Positions 25,800 to 34,933 of a stretch of 45,403 nt of DNA are shown piece by piece (the first letter of the stretch is position 1; the number at the start of each line of letters is the position of its first letter). Both the position numbers and the translations under genes were made by a program. This DNA is from Betaproteobacteria bacterium (GTDB lineage: Bacteria; Pseudomonadota; Gammaproteobacteria; Burkholderiales; Casimicrobiaceae): contig PLYT01000096.1 of the NCBI GenBank assembly GCA_003153475.1, forward strand, positions 40,554-85,956, written 5' to 3'. The notes beneath the pieces were generated by a model, which was given only the letters and a program-made list of their open reading frames with translations, was not told the origin of the DNA and ran no database searches.

Positions 25800-26894
25800 C
25801 TAGGCCGGATAGACGGCGCCGAGCACACGTGGGCCGCGAGCTCCGGTGACCGCCGGCAGATTGCCCGGCCGACCGGCAAGCGATTCGCGCGCGAGCCAGG
25901 CGAATGCGAGCGCCTCGATGTCGCCGACCGGGACGCCATAGGCAGCCGTCGTTGCGAGCGTGCGCGTGCCCAGATGGCGAGCGAGCTCGCGCAACAGCGT
26001 GCCGTTGTGCGCGCCGCCGCCGCATACGACCACTTCGGACGCGCCGGTGCAGTGGGCCGCGATCGCGTCGGCGATCGTCACTGCCGTCAGTGCGAGCAGC
26101 GAGCGCTGCACGTCGGCCGGATCGTAGGTCGATTGCAGCCGTGCCTCCAGCCAACGCAGGTTGAAGTGATCGCGCCCGGTGCTCTTCGGCGGCGGCAGAG
26201 CAAAATACGGATCGGCAAAGAGGGCTTCGACGAGTGCCTCGATCGGCCGTCCGGTCGCCGCCCATGCGCCGTCGCGGTCGAAGGCCTTATGCCGGTGCCG
26301 CTTGCACCAGGCATCGAGCAGCGTATTGCCCGGGCCGGTGTCGAAGCCGCGTACCGTCGCGCCCGGCGGCAGGTCGGTGACGTTGGCGATGCCGCCGATA
26401 TTGAGCACGACGCGGTGCCGCGCCGCGTCGCCAAACAGCGCGGCGTGAAGGGCTGGCGCCAGCGGCGCGCCCTGCCCGCCCGCGGCGACGTCGCGACTGC
26501 GAAAATCGGCGACGACGGCGATGCGGCAGGCTTCGGCGAGCCGCGCCGGGTTGGCAAGCTGCGTGGTGAACTGGAGGTCGGGCCGGTGCCGCACCGTCTG
26601 GCCGTGCAGGCCGATCGCGGCGATATCCGACGAATGCAGCCGCGCGTCGGCAAGGACGCCCGACACCGCCACCGCACAGCAATCCATCAGCGCATTCGCG
26701 GCAAGCGACGCGCGGTGCAGTTCGTCGGGACCGGTTTTCTGCAGCGCATCGAGCTCGGCGCGAAGGGCGGGATCGAACGCGACATGGCAGCGAGCGCGGG
26801 CTCGCCACGGCGCGGTACCGAAGTCGACCAGCACCGCGTCAACCCCGTCGACGCTGGTACCCGACATCAGACCGATGTAGAGCTCGCTGGCCAA
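25800..26894 (-). CDS. anmK: Anhydro-N-acetylmuramic acid kinase AnmK
   Basis: Phosphorylates and opens 1,6-anhydro-MurNAc, feeding cell-wall turnover products back to metabolism. The 364-residue product starts at TTG 26894, giving MASELYIGLMSGTSVDGVD. Other landmarks are GLHGQTVRHRP, VLNIGGIANVTDLP, GFDTGPGNTLLDAW and VVCGGGAHNGTLL. The open frame further upstream covers the M23 gene and is not family-like; the internal ATG would remove the first beta strand. It starts 17 bases after the M23 peptidase stop and is likely in an operon with it. Confidence 0.93.
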   Translation of the reverse strand: MASELYIGLMSGTSVDGVDAVLVDFGTAPWRARARCHVAFDPALRAELDALQKTGPDELHRASLAANALMDCCAVAVSGVLADARLHSSDIAAIGLHGQTVRHRPDLQFTTQLANPARLAEACRIAVVADFRSRDVAAGGQGAPLAPALHAALFGDAARHRVVLNIGGIANVTDLPPGATVRGFDTGPGNTLLDAWCKRHRHKAFDRDGAWAATGRPIEALVEALFADPYFALPPPKSTGRDHFNLRWLEARLQSTYDPADVQRSLLALTAVTIADAIAAHCTGASEVVVCGGGAHNGTLLRELARHLGTRTLATTAAYGVPVGDIEALAFAWLARESLAGRPGNLPAVTGARGPRVLGAVYPA

Positions 26895-26911
26895 CCGCGG
26901 CTTGTCGACAG

Positions 26912-28204
26912 CTACTCGCCGGCGGCGATGGTGACGACCTGGCCGAGCGCAAGCGCTTCGGCGAGCGGCGCAATGCCGGCGAGGTACGCCGGCCGGTCGG
27001 CGGCGGCGAGCGGAGGCGCGTCCGGCAGCGCGATCGTCATCGGGTTGCGCTGCACGTTGTTGATGCGGAACTCGTAGTGCAGATGGGGACCGGTCGCCCA
27101 CCCTGTCTGCCCGACGTAGCCGATCACCGTGCCTTGGGCGACGCGCGCGCCGGGCTTCGTCCCCGCCGCGAATCGCGACAGATGCGCGTACACGGTCGAG
27201 TTGGCACCCGTGTGCTGGAGGATGACGACGTTACCGTAGCCGTTCTGCTTGCCGGCGACGACGACCTTGCCGTCCGCGGCGGCCCGCACCGGCGTACCCG
27301 TCGGTGCGGCGAAGTCGACTCCCTTGTGCGCGCGCCATGTCTTCAGAAACGGATGAAATCTCGCCAGCGAAAAGCCCGACGTGATGCGCGTGAATTCGAC
27401 CGGCGAGCGCAGGAACGCCTTGCGCAGATTCTTGCCGTCCTGGCTGTAGTACGCCTCGCTGCCATCGGCGCCACGCCAGAGGAAGGCGCGGTAGACGACG
27501 CTCTTGTTGACGAACTCCGCGGCGATGAGTTTCCCCGCGCCGGCGGGCGAACCGTCGACGTCGCGCATTTCGTAGACGACGGCAAAGCGATCGCCGCGGC
27601 GCAGATCATGATAGAAATCGATGTCGCCGGAAAAGACTTCGACCAGCTGCATCGTCACCGCATCGGGCAAACCTACGGCATCGGCGGCGCCGAACATCGA
27701 CGAGCGGATTTCGCCTGCGCGAACTTCGGTGCGCACGCCGTAACCGGGCGGAGCACTCGCGGCGACGAAGCCGTCGGCACGGCGCTCGACGCTCAGCATC
27801 GTGCCGCCCTGCGCCAGATAGCGCAGCGACAACAGTCGCCCGTCGTCGTCGGTCTCGACGCGAACCGATTTGCCGGGCATCAATTGATAGAGCGGGCGGG
27901 CACCCTGGTCGGTGCGCAGGAACTGCTGTGCGGCGGCGTCGCTGACCTCCAGGCGGGCAAGCACGCTGCCGAGCGTATCCCCCCGCTCGATCCGCGCTTC
28001 GCGCCAATACGCTGCGCCGGTTTGCGCCTGCGTCAGCGCCGGCAGGGCCAGATCCCGAACGACCAGTCGCGTGGTCATGTCCGGTTCCGTCGTCGTCCCC
28101 GGGGCGAACCCGAACGCGGCGACGACGCCGATGACCATCATGGCAAACACGGCCGCGACGCGGCCCGCACCCGCCCTTTGCGCTAGAATCGCGAGCTTGC
28201 TCAC
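26912..28204 (-). CDS. M23 family cell-wall endopeptidase (MepM-like)
   Basis: A 430-residue envelope peptidase from GTG 28204 (SKLAILAQR follows), with GAGAGG upstream; the frame upstream overlaps tyrS and is rejected. A membrane anchor or signal lies at residues 15-33. A LysM/OapA-like region is at about 70-115 ([21 protein letters not shown]). The LytM domain is at about 280-385, with zinc ligands H293 and D297 (HKGVDF) and H374/H376 (GPHLHYEF), all intact. Such enzymes cut D-Ala-mDAP cross-links to allow wall growth. It is co-directional with anmK. The nearby bactofilin could be its scaffold, by analogy with bactofilin-M23 pairs in other bacteria. Confidence 0.92.
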   Translation of the reverse strand: MSKLAILAQRAGAGRVAAVFAMMVIGVVAAFGFAPGTTTEPDMTTRLVVRDLALPALTQAQTGAAYWREARIERGDTLGSVLARLEVSDAAAQQFLRTDQGARPLYQLMPGKSVRVETDDDGRLLSLRYLAQGGTMLSVERRADGFVAASAPPGYGVRTEVRAGEIRSSMFGAADAVGLPDAVTMQLVEVFSGDIDFYHDLRRGDRFAVVYEMRDVDGSPAGAGKLIAAEFVNKSVVYRAFLWRGADGSEAYYSQDGKNLRKAFLRSPVEFTRITSGFSLARFHPFLKTWRAHKGVDFAAPTGTPVRAAADGKVVVAGKQNGYGNVVILQHTGANSTVYAHLSRFAAGTKPGARVAQGTVIGYVGQTGWATGPHLHYEFRINNVQRNPMTIALPDAPPLAAADRPAYLAGIAPLAEALALGQVVTIAAGE

Positions 28205-28241
28205 GCTCGAATCGCCTCTCTGCCTGTGCGCGGACCGGCGG

Positions 28242-28250
28242 ATTGTAGCA
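28242..28250 (-). promoter_or_regulatory. Extended -10 promoter candidate for the M23 peptidase-anmK unit
   Basis: On the minus strand TGCTACAAT (28250-28242) is an extended -10 element about 38 bases upstream of the GTG start. No clear -35 is seen. It lies between the divergent M23 and tyrS starts. Confidence 0.45.
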
Positions 28251-28262
28251 GACACCGCCTCC

Positions 28263-29465
28263 ATGCCGATCGACATTCCCCAGCAACTGGCCGTCTTCAA
28301 GCGCGGCGCCGACGAGCTGATCGTCGAGGCCGAGCTCGTCGCGAAGCTCCAGCGCGGCAAACCGCTGCGCATCAAGGAGGGGTTCGATCCGACCCGGCCC
28401 GATTTGCATCTGGGCCATACGGTTCAGTTCAACAAGTTGAGGCAATTGCAGGACCTCGGCCACCACGTCATTTTCCTCATCGGCGATTTCACCGGCATGA
28501 TCGGCGATCCGACGGGCCGCAACGTCACGCGGCCGCCGCTGTCGCGCGAAGAGCTCGAAGCCAACGCGAAGACCTACACTGACCAGGCGTTCCTGATCCT
28601 CGACCGCGACCGCACCGAGGTCGCATTCAACGCCCAATGGCTTTCGGCGCTCGGCGCCGACGGCATGATCCGGCTTGCGGCCCGGTACACGGTGGCGCGG
28701 ATGCTGGAGCGCGACGACTTCGCCAAGCGCTACGCGAGCGGGCAGCCGATCGCCGTGCACGAGTTCCTCTACCCGCTGGCGCAAGGCTACGACTCCGTCG
28801 CCCTTCGAGCCGACGTCGAGCTCGGCGGCACCGATCAGAAATTCAACCTGCTGGTCGGGCGCGAATTGCAGCGCCACTACGGCCAGGAGCCGCAATGCAT
28901 CCTGACCCTGCCGCTGCTCGAGGGGCTCGACGGCGTCAGCAAGATGTCGAAGTCACTCGACAACTACGTCGGCATCACCGAGGCGCCGGGGGAGATGTTC
29001 GGCAAGCTGATGTCGATCTCCGACCCGCTGATGTGGCGCTATTACGAGCTCCTGTCGTTTCGTCCGCTCGACGAAATTGCGCAGCTCAAGCGTGAATGCG
29101 ACGACGGGCGCAATCCGCGCGACGCGAAGGTCCAGCTCGCGCAGGAGATCGTGGCGCGCTTCCACTCGCGCCAGGCTGCGGAAGACGCGCTGTCCGGATT
29201 CGAGGCGCAGTTTCGCGACCATGTGACGCCAGAAAACATGCCGGAAATCACGCTGCACAACGGCGGCCAGGGTCTCGCGCTGCCGCAACTCTGCAAGCAG
29301 GCAGGGCTGACGGCCAGCACGTCCGAGGCGATGCGCCTGATCGAGCAGCGCGGACTGAAAATCGATGGCGCCGTGGTCGTCGACAAGTCGCTGGTCGTTC
29401 CCGCCGGCGGCACCTTCGTCGTCCAGGCAGGCAAGCGCAAGTTCGCGCGGGTGACGATCACCTAG
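28263..29465 (+). CDS. tyrS: Tyrosyl-tRNA synthetase
   Basis: A 400-residue class I synthetase. The HIGH-type motif is HLGH (49-52) and the KMSKS motif is at 227-231. The C-terminal S4-like RNA-binding region has [18 protein letters not shown]. The [15 protein letters not shown] segment identifies the TyrRS subgroup common in Proteobacteria that lack the E. coli-type enzyme. The ATG at 28263 starts [11 protein letters not shown]. The last eight bases overlap the end of the convergent glycosyltransferase gene. Confidence 0.95.
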   Translation: MPIDIPQQLAVFKRGADELIVEAELVAKLQRGKPLRIKEGFDPTRPDLHLGHTVQFNKLRQLQDLGHHVIFLIGDFTGMIGDPTGRNVTRPPLSREELEANAKTYTDQAFLILDRDRTEVAFNAQWLSALGADGMIRLAARYTVARMLERDDFAKRYASGQPIAVHEFLYPLAQGYDSVALRADVELGGTDQKFNLLVGRELQRHYGQEPQCILTLPLLEGLDGVSKMSKSLDNYVGITEAPGEMFGKLMSISDPLMWRYYELLSFRPLDEIAQLKRECDDGRNPRDAKVQLAQEIVARFHSRQAAEDALSGFEAQFRDHVTPENMPEITLHNGGQGLALPQLCKQAGLTASTSEAMRLIEQRGLKIDGAVVVDKSLVVPAGGTFVVQAGKRKFARVTIT

Positions 29466-30423
29466 GTCGCCCGTTATCGGTCTCCGGCGGCGCGTTGACG
29501 CGGCCGCGCGCAAGGGTCTCGGTGAAACGCATCAGAAGCTGCAGCGTCTCGATGCTCGGTGGCGGCGGGTACCGCGCGTCGAACGCGAGCCGCACGGGGT
29601 CTTCGATCAGCTCAACGGTGTCAGCCGGCTCCCAAAGACGGGGCTGAACGCCGTAGTTGCAGGCAATGTCCCGCAATCGAGCCGGCGTCAAAATACCTCC
29701 GGAGCGCAGCTCCTCATAGAGTCTACGCCAGTGAAATGCCAGGTCCCTACGCGTCGGACCCGAGGCGAGGTGCGCAAGATACCCGATGACGATCTTGCTT
29801 TCCAACTGCCCGCGGCTTCGCACCGGGCAATGCGCGACGGCGACGACGTCCGCGCGAAGACGCGCGTGCGGCGGCGGCTCGGGATGCGCCGGGTCGGATA
29901 CGAGGTGGTTTCCCATGACCAGCACGTCGGCGGCCCGCTCGACAAAGTTGCGGCCGACGACGGCCTTGTACAGCGTCCTTCGCTCGATACGAAGGCGTCG
30001 CCGGAGGTGACCCTGGCCGAACGCCGCGCCGGCGTCGAAGGTGTCGGGCACATACGTCAGCCAATGCGCTACCGCATGCATTCCCGACTGCACCTCGCGC
30101 AGCGCCTGTTCCAGCGTCTCGCGCGATGCACATTTCAGGAACTCGTCGGCATCGAGTGCGAATACGAAATCGGCCCGCTCGTGGCGCAGCGTTTCGCGCA
30201 CCAGCGCCGTCATGCGCGCCGATTGAAAATATTCCGGCCGCTCGTCGCGCTCGACATGCAACGGCAGATTTTCAGCCTGCAGCTTCGCCAGGATGTCGCC
30301 GGTCGCATCGAGTGAGCCGTGGTCGACGATTGCGAGGCCATCGAGCACGCTCAGGTTGTGCCGCACGAACGCCTCGATCACGTCGGCTTCGTTGCGGACC
30401 ATCGCCACGCCGAAAAGACGCAT
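29458..30423 (-). CDS. Family 2 glycosyltransferase
   Basis: A 321-residue soluble GT-A fold protein. It starts [21 protein letters not shown], the nucleotide-sugar binding entry typical of the Glyco_tranf_2_4 group. The motif ALDADEFL gives the DxD-like metal site, followed by [10 protein letters not shown]. No membrane helix is visible. Acceptor and sugar are unknown and no polysaccharide cluster surrounds it. It starts 41 bases after the soxB stop on the same strand, so it may be read from the sox transcript without being functionally linked. Confidence 0.85.
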   Translation of the reverse strand: MRLFGVAMVRNEADVIEAFVRHNLSVLDGLAIVDHGSLDATGDILAKLQAENLPLHVERDERPEYFQSARMTALVRETLRHERADFVFALDADEFLKCASRETLEQALREVQSGMHAVAHWLTYVPDTFDAGAAFGQGHLRRRLRIERRTLYKAVVGRNFVERAADVLVMGNHLVSDPAHPEPPPHARLRADVVAVAHCPVRSRGQLESKIVIGYLAHLASGPTRRDLAFHWRRLYEELRSGGILTPARLRDIACNYGVQPRLWEPADTVELIEDPVRLAFDARYPPPPSIETLQLLMRFTETLARGRVNAPPETDNGRPR

Positions 30424-30464
30424 CGTTCATTCCATCCGTATGCAGATCCGGGTTCGCGGCGCGA

Positions 30465-32192
30465 TCAGGGGCTCGCGGCCGCTATCCCTGGATCGCCCGA
30501 AACGCCGGCGAGCTTCGGCAGGTTCAGCCTTGGCGGTTTGATTGTCTTCTGGTCGCGCAAATAGCGCTCGATCACGTCCCAGATCGCTTCGCCGCCCGCG
30601 GCCTTCGCATCGTCGGACACGGGCGCCCATCCTGCGACCTTGTACTTCTTGTCCGCATCGATCGCCTTGCCGCCGAGCTCCATGCGGCTGATGCGCCGCC
30701 CGATCGAAGCCGTGGGATCGATCGCGTAGCGCATGCCGCCGACGCGGACCATGTCGCCGCCCTGCTGGTAGTAAGGGTCGGGATTGAACAGGTTGTCGGC
30801 GACGTCCTCGAGTATCGTCTTGATCGTCTGCCCCGTCAGCTCGCTGGCCGTCACATACGGATAGGTGATCGCCGTCTGCTCCATCAGATGTTCACGCGTG
30901 ATCGTCTGGCCCGGCAGCAAGGTCGTGCCCCAGCGGAATCCGGGCGAGAACGCGATCTCGGCGTTTTTTTCCCGCATCAGGCCGTCGAGTATCAGCTGAT
31001 CGAACGTACCGTTGAAATTGCCGCGGCGATAGAGAAGACCGTCGGTGACGGCCAGCGGCTCGGCGAGCCTGGTCGCATATGGCGCGCGTACTCTCGCGAT
31101 CAGCGCGGCCATCCCGGCGTCTTCGGACAGGAGATCGGCGAACACCGGCAGCAGCTGGTATCGGAAATCGGTCACCCTGCCGTTGCCGACCTCGAGGTCG
31201 AGCACGCCGATGAATTTGCCGTTGCATCCGGCATTGGTCACGACTGTGCTGCCCGCGCGGTTGGCCACGATCGACGGCTGCGGCACGCCGTCGTGCGTGT
31301 GGCCGCCGAGGATCACGTCGATGCCGGTCACCCGCGATGCGAGCTTCAGGTCGACGTCCATGCCGTTGTGCGACAGCAGCACCACGGCCTGCGCGCCCTT
31401 GCCGCGCGCCGCGTCGACCGCCTTTTGCAGACTCTCTTCCTGGATGCCGAACGTCCAGTCGCGAACGAAGTAGCGCGGATTGGCGATTGGCGTATAGGGA
31501 AAGGCCTGCCCGACGATCGCGACCGGGATGCCGTTGATCGTCTTGATCACGTAGGGCTCGAACACCGGATCGCTGAAGTCGGCGGTGCGTACGTTCTGCG
31601 CGATGAAATCGATGCGTCCGGAGAAGTCGCCGTCGACGACCTCCTTTACTCGCCGCGCGCCGTAGGTGAATTCCCAGTGTCCTGTCATCACGTCGACGCC
31701 GAGGAGCTTGGCGGCGTCGACCATGTCCTGGCCCCGGGTCCACAGCGAGGTGGCCGAGCCCTGCCAGCTATCGCCGCCGTCGAGCAGCAGCGCGCCGGGA
31801 CGCTGGCTGCGCAGGCGCTTGACCAGCGTCGATAAATGCGCGAATCCGCCCATCGCGCCGTAGACGCGCGCCGCGCGCTCGAAATCCAGATGGGTGAAAG
31901 CATGGGCGGTGCGCGTTCCGGGCGCGATGCCGAAGTGCTTGAGCAGCGCTTCGCCGACCAGATGCGGCGGCTTGCCGCGCGCGGGACCGACGCCCAGGTT
32001 GACACTGGGCTCGCGGAACCGCGACGGATTCAACTGCGCATGGCAGTCGGTGATGTGCAGCAGGCCGACGTTGCCGAAAGGCCGCAGCGGATCGTACAAG
32101 CGCCCGTCGCCGGCCGCGCGTGTCGCATCGATCGGCAATCCGGCGACTGCCGCGGCGACGAGGCCCTGCAGGAATTCACGCCGCCTCATCAT
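30465..32192 (-). CDS. soxB: Thiosulfohydrolase SoxB
   Basis: A 575-residue periplasmic 5'-nucleotidase-like enzyme with a dinuclear Mn site. It releases sulfate from the thiosulfonate bound to SoxY. A Tat signal (MMRRREFLQGLVAAAVAGLP) is followed by metal-site motifs LLHITDCHAQL, LLDGGDSWQGSATSLWT, GHWEFTYG, VLLSHNGMDVD and GGHTHDG. The C-terminal nucleotidase domain has RRGNFNGTFDQLI and YYQQGGDMVRVGGM. The start may be either of two adjacent ATGs. It is the last gene of soxYZAXB, 46 bases after soxX. Confidence 0.96.
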   Translation of the reverse strand: MMRRREFLQGLVAAAVAGLPIDATRAAGDGRLYDPLRPFGNVGLLHITDCHAQLNPSRFREPSVNLGVGPARGKPPHLVGEALLKHFGIAPGTRTAHAFTHLDFERAARVYGAMGGFAHLSTLVKRLRSQRPGALLLDGGDSWQGSATSLWTRGQDMVDAAKLLGVDVMTGHWEFTYGARRVKEVVDGDFSGRIDFIAQNVRTADFSDPVFEPYVIKTINGIPVAIVGQAFPYTPIANPRYFVRDWTFGIQEESLQKAVDAARGKGAQAVVLLSHNGMDVDLKLASRVTGIDVILGGHTHDGVPQPSIVANRAGSTVVTNAGCNGKFIGVLDLEVGNGRVTDFRYQLLPVFADLLSEDAGMAALIARVRAPYATRLAEPLAVTDGLLYRRGNFNGTFDQLILDGLMREKNAEIAFSPGFRWGTTLLPGQTITREHLMEQTAITYPYVTASELTGQTIKTILEDVADNLFNPDPYYQQGGDMVRVGGMRYAIDPTASIGRRISRMELGGKAIDADKKYKVAGWAPVSDDAKAAGGEAIWDVIERYLRDQKTIKPPRLNLPKLAGVSGDPGIAAASP

Positions 32193-32238
32193 CGGGCGCC
32201 CGCGACCCGCTGCGACGGTCCGCGGGGCCGCATCGGGC

Positions 32239-32859
32239 TCACTGGTTGACCGGCGAGGCAGGATCCATCAACAGCGCGGTGACGTCCTTGATCTGCTGCT
32301 CCGAGAGGATGCCGTTGTGGCCGAAGCGCGGCATCGTCGAGCACGCCGCGAATGCCTCGGAGTTGAAGATCTTCCCGTAGGCGTAGCGCTGCATCTCGAT
32401 GCCGTAGCCCCTGAGCTTGCCGAAGCGGTACAGGCTCGGGCCGATGGTGCCGTAGGCGACTTCCTGCGGCGCGAGTTGATGGCAGGCGTAGCAATTGCCG
32501 CCGACCGGTCCCGCGGGATCGTCCGAATACTGCTTGCCGCGGCCTTCCTGCGCGATCTTTTCCCCGTTTTTCCAGTCGCCGACGAGCTTGCCGTCGGCGG
32601 GATATTGGATCGTCGCCAGATTCTGCTTTTCGATTCGCTCGGCGACTTCCCTGGGCGGCGTCTTGCCGGCGGCCTCGCTGCACAGCCGCTGGGTATCGTC
32701 CTGGTCCAGCCGATCGAGGCCGGCCTGGCCCCGGGCCTTGAACGACGACTTGAGCATTGTGCTCGCGTCGACCGAGATGCGATCGTCAGAGGGCGACGTG
32801 GCACAGCCGACGAGTATCGCGGCGAACAGCGCCGCGAAAAGGATCCTTCGGGCCGTCAT
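32239..32859 (-). CDS. soxX: Sulfur-oxidation cytochrome c SoxX
   Basis: A 206-residue monoheme cytochrome, the electron-accepting half of SoxAX, which attaches thiosulfate to SoxY. The heme motif is CYACH in GGNCYACHQLAP, and the axial Met lies in ACSTMPRFG. The N-terminus (ILFAALFAAILVGCATSP) ends in LVGC, a lipobox-like site, suggesting a lipoprotein rather than a free periplasmic protein. A long charged segment precedes the heme domain, so it belongs to the longer SoxX type. The ATG at 32859 follows the soxA stop by 11 bases, with GGCGAG as ribosome-binding site. Confidence 0.93.
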   Translation of the reverse strand: MTARRILFAALFAAILVGCATSPSDDRISVDASTMLKSSFKARGQAGLDRLDQDDTQRLCSEAAGKTPPREVAERIEKQNLATIQYPADGKLVGDWKNGEKIAQEGRGKQYSDDPAGPVGGNCYACHQLAPQEVAYGTIGPSLYRFGKLRGYGIEMQRYAYGKIFNSEAFAACSTMPRFGHNGILSEQQIKDVTALLMDPASPVNQ

Positions 32860-32870
32860 TCGCACTCGCC

Positions 32871-33707
32871 TCAGCGTTTGATCGCCGGCGCATCGAATGC
32901 GGCGCCATTGGCGTTTTTCGCGAGGAACATCGTCAGCGCGATCGACGCATCCGAACCGAATTCTAGCTCCGGAAACCGCTGCTGCCGGAAGCAGTCGTTG
33001 AGGCGCCACTGGAACGTACGCAACTCGCCCTGCGAGACTCGATACGCGGGCCAGGTCGTATAGGCTTTTTGCGCGCCCTCGACCTTGGTCAGGTTCGGCA
33101 GGTCCTGCAGGCGAATGCGCTGGTTGTCGGCGCCGTGGCAGGTCACGCAGCCGAAATCGTGCGGGCCGCCGCGAAAGTAGAATATCTTATCGCCGACCTT
33201 GTACATCTGCGCTTCCTTCGGATGCGCGAGCGACACGTTCATCTTGACGCCGCGCGACTCGCTGGTGATGTACGCGACCAGCGCCTCGATGTTCGATTTC
33301 CTGTCGGTTCCGTTGCCGAACGGATTCTTCCTGGCGTCCGCGTCACTGGTGCCTTGCAGCTTGACCATGCACCACACCAGTCGCGTCTCCAGGTCCATCA
33401 CACGGTCAGCATCGGCAAAATACTTCGGCAGCTGCGCGTACGCCCCCTTGACGACACCCGCGCCGAGTCCCAGGTCGCACTGCTCGAGCGAAGCTTTCGC
33501 CGGGCCCCGGGGCTCTTTCCACAGGCCCTCGCCACGGGCCTCCCACAATTCGGCGGGATTGCCGTCCTGCAGCGCTTCGCGGTACTTGGCTATTCCCTCA
33601 GCGGCCGAGCTCTGCGCCAGTGCGGTCGGTGCCGCGACGAGAGCAACGGCGATGGCAAGCGCCGCCGCACGTCGTCCGGCCCCCAGTCCGCGATCAATGT
33701 GCATCAC
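32871..33707 (-). CDS. soxA: Sulfur-oxidation cytochrome c SoxA (monoheme type)
   Basis: A 278-residue catalytic subunit of SoxAX, with a Sec signal (about residues 12-32, ending ALAQ). Only one CXXCH is present, CVTCH in HDFGCVTCHGADNQ. The site of the second, N-terminal heme in diheme SoxA is replaced by lone cysteines (SLEQCDLG and RLVWCMVKLQG) that probably form a disulfide. The active-site cysteine that ligates heme and carries the persulfide is in WRLNDCFRQQRFPE. The start is GTG 33707 or ATG 33704, both overlapping the soxZ stop. Confidence 0.94.
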   Translation of the reverse strand: MMHIDRGLGAGRRAAALAIAVALVAAPTALAQSSAAEGIAKYREALQDGNPAELWEARGEGLWKEPRGPAKASLEQCDLGLGAGVVKGAYAQLPKYFADADRVMDLETRLVWCMVKLQGTSDADARKNPFGNGTDRKSNIEALVAYITSESRGVKMNVSLAHPKEAQMYKVGDKIFYFRGGPHDFGCVTCHGADNQRIRLQDLPNLTKVEGAQKAYTTWPAYRVSQGELRTFQWRLNDCFRQQRFPELEFGSDASIALTMFLAKNANGAAFDAPAIKR

Positions 33708-34015
33708 GCTATCGTGGCCTCATCGGTGCGTTTGTCGCCGCGATTGTCGGCCCAGGCTATCGTTACCTTGTCGCCTTTCGCCCCGCCCTTGAACTTGAAC
33801 GAGACGAAAGGGTTCTTCGATACCGCGGGGCCCCATTGCGCGGCGAGGACGGTCTTGCCGCCGTGCGTGACGGTAACAGTCTGGATGAACCAGGCGGGTA
33901 TGACGACGCCCTGCGCATCCTTGCGCTGACCGGTCTCCATCTCGTGGCTCATAAGCACCTTGACCTCGGTCGTGTCGCCGACGAGGCTGGCGCGGATTTT
34001 CATCGGATCTGCCAT
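33704..34015 (-). CDS. soxZ: Sulfur-carrier complex protein SoxZ
   Basis: A 103-residue immunoglobulin-like protein that forms the SoxYZ carrier heterodimer. It has MKIRASLVGDTTEVKVLMSH, NPFVSFKFKGGAKGD and a terminal WADNRGDKRTDEA, all typical. The ATG at 34015 is one base from the soxY stop, and the ribosome-binding site GGAGGT lies within the last codons of soxY. This arrangement should keep SoxY and SoxZ at equal levels. No signal peptide is present; SoxZ is exported with Tat-targeted SoxY. Confidence 0.95.
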   Translation of the reverse strand: MADPMKIRASLVGDTTEVKVLMSHEMETGQRKDAQGVVIPAWFIQTVTVTHGGKTVLAAQWGPAVSKNPFVSFKFKGGAKGDKVTIAWADNRGDKRTDEATIA

Positions 34016-34016
34016 C

Positions 34017-34490
34017 TCAACCTCCGCAGCCGCCGAGCGTGACCTTGACGTCCTTGGCCGCGACGAAGTACTTGCCGTCGGCCTTGACCAGCGCATAGAT
34101 GTTCGAGCTCTGCCCCATTTTCACGCGAGTGGAAAGCGAAGGCTCGGTGCCCGGCGGAATGTCGAATACCGCCGCCAGCATGTTCGGGTTTTTTTCGATC
34201 AGTACGGCGATCGACTCGGTGTTCGGGATGTTGCTGATGATCCCGACGGGGACGACCGCGCCGTTTTCAGCGATGTCAGGCGTCTGGAAGAAGACGATGT
34301 CCTTGCTCTGCACGGGCTCGCCGCCGCCCAGCGCCTTCATCGTGTCGGCCATGCTCTTGGTGTCGAACGCCGCCTTGTTCCACGACTGCGCCGCCGCATC
34401 GCCCGGCCTGAGCCAACCCGCGGCGGCGACAAGCGTGAGCAAGGTGACGCCGCCGCCCGACTTCAACACCTGCCTGCGCTTGCGATCCAT
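34017..34490 (-). CDS. soxY: Sulfur-carrier protein SoxY
   Basis: A 157-residue periplasmic carrier. The Tat-type signal has RKRRQVLKSGGG and a hydrophobic core ending AAAQ near residue 35. The mature part ends in VTLGGCGG, the conserved swinging arm whose cysteine carries the sulfur intermediates between SoxAX and SoxB. The ATG at 34490 has a GGAGGG ribosome-binding site. It is the first gene of soxYZAXB. A TAAAAT hexamer lies about 35 bases upstream but without a good -35. Confidence 0.96.
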   Translation of the reverse strand: MDRKRRQVLKSGGGVTLLTLVAAAGWLRPGDAAAQSWNKAAFDTKSMADTMKALGGGEPVQSKDIVFFQTPDIAENGAVVPVGIISNIPNTESIAVLIEKNPNMLAAVFDIPPGTEPSLSTRVKMGQSSNIYALVKADGKYFVAAKDVKVTLGGCGG

Positions 34491-34681
34491 CCCTTCCCTC
34501 CGGTAAGCTCGCCCTTCGATGCGCGATTTTAATCCGCGGCGCAGTTTCCTGCCGTACTTGTTTACGCAATCGCCGGGGGAGAATCTGCCGAACGACAACC
34601 GCGCTGGCGCATACCCTTCCGCAGCGTCGTCGCGCTTTGGCGTTGCTACCGCAATCGAGATGGGACGGCAGCCCTGCGCTG

Positions 34682-34933
34682 CTAGTGGATCGTCGCCGAC
34701 GTCAGGAAACGCAGCAACACGCCCGACTTCAGGCGATAGGTTCCCTCACCAACGTAGTCGGCCCCGTCGAGCTCGCCGCAGGTGAACTCGAGCTCGGTGC
34801 TGCCCAATCTCAGTTCCATCACGACATCGTCGGCGACGGTCGACTCGTCCGGGACGCGAAGGTACTCGGTCACGAACACGACCCCGTTGAGCTGCACGAA
34901 ATCGGCTCCGTGCATCGCTTCGGTCAGTGTCAT
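34682..34933 (-). CDS. Small conserved-looking hypothetical protein
   Basis: An 83-residue acidic protein I do not recognise. ATG 34933 is preferred because GAGGT lies eight bases upstream; an earlier in-frame ATG at 34948 would add five residues. It has no signal peptide, membrane helix or cysteine pair (one Cys in LEFTCGELDG). The pattern of alternating hydrophobic residues (VVFVTEYLRV, VVMELRLGS, GTYRLKSGVLLRFL) suggests an all-beta fold. It lies between speE and soxY on the same strand, with about 120 bases to speE and 190 to soxY, so it may be monocistronic. Confidence 0.6.
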   Translation of the reverse strand: MTLTEAMHGADFVQLNGVVFVTEYLRVPDESTVADDVVMELRLGSTELEFTCGELDGADYVGEGTYRLKSGVLLRFLTSATIH

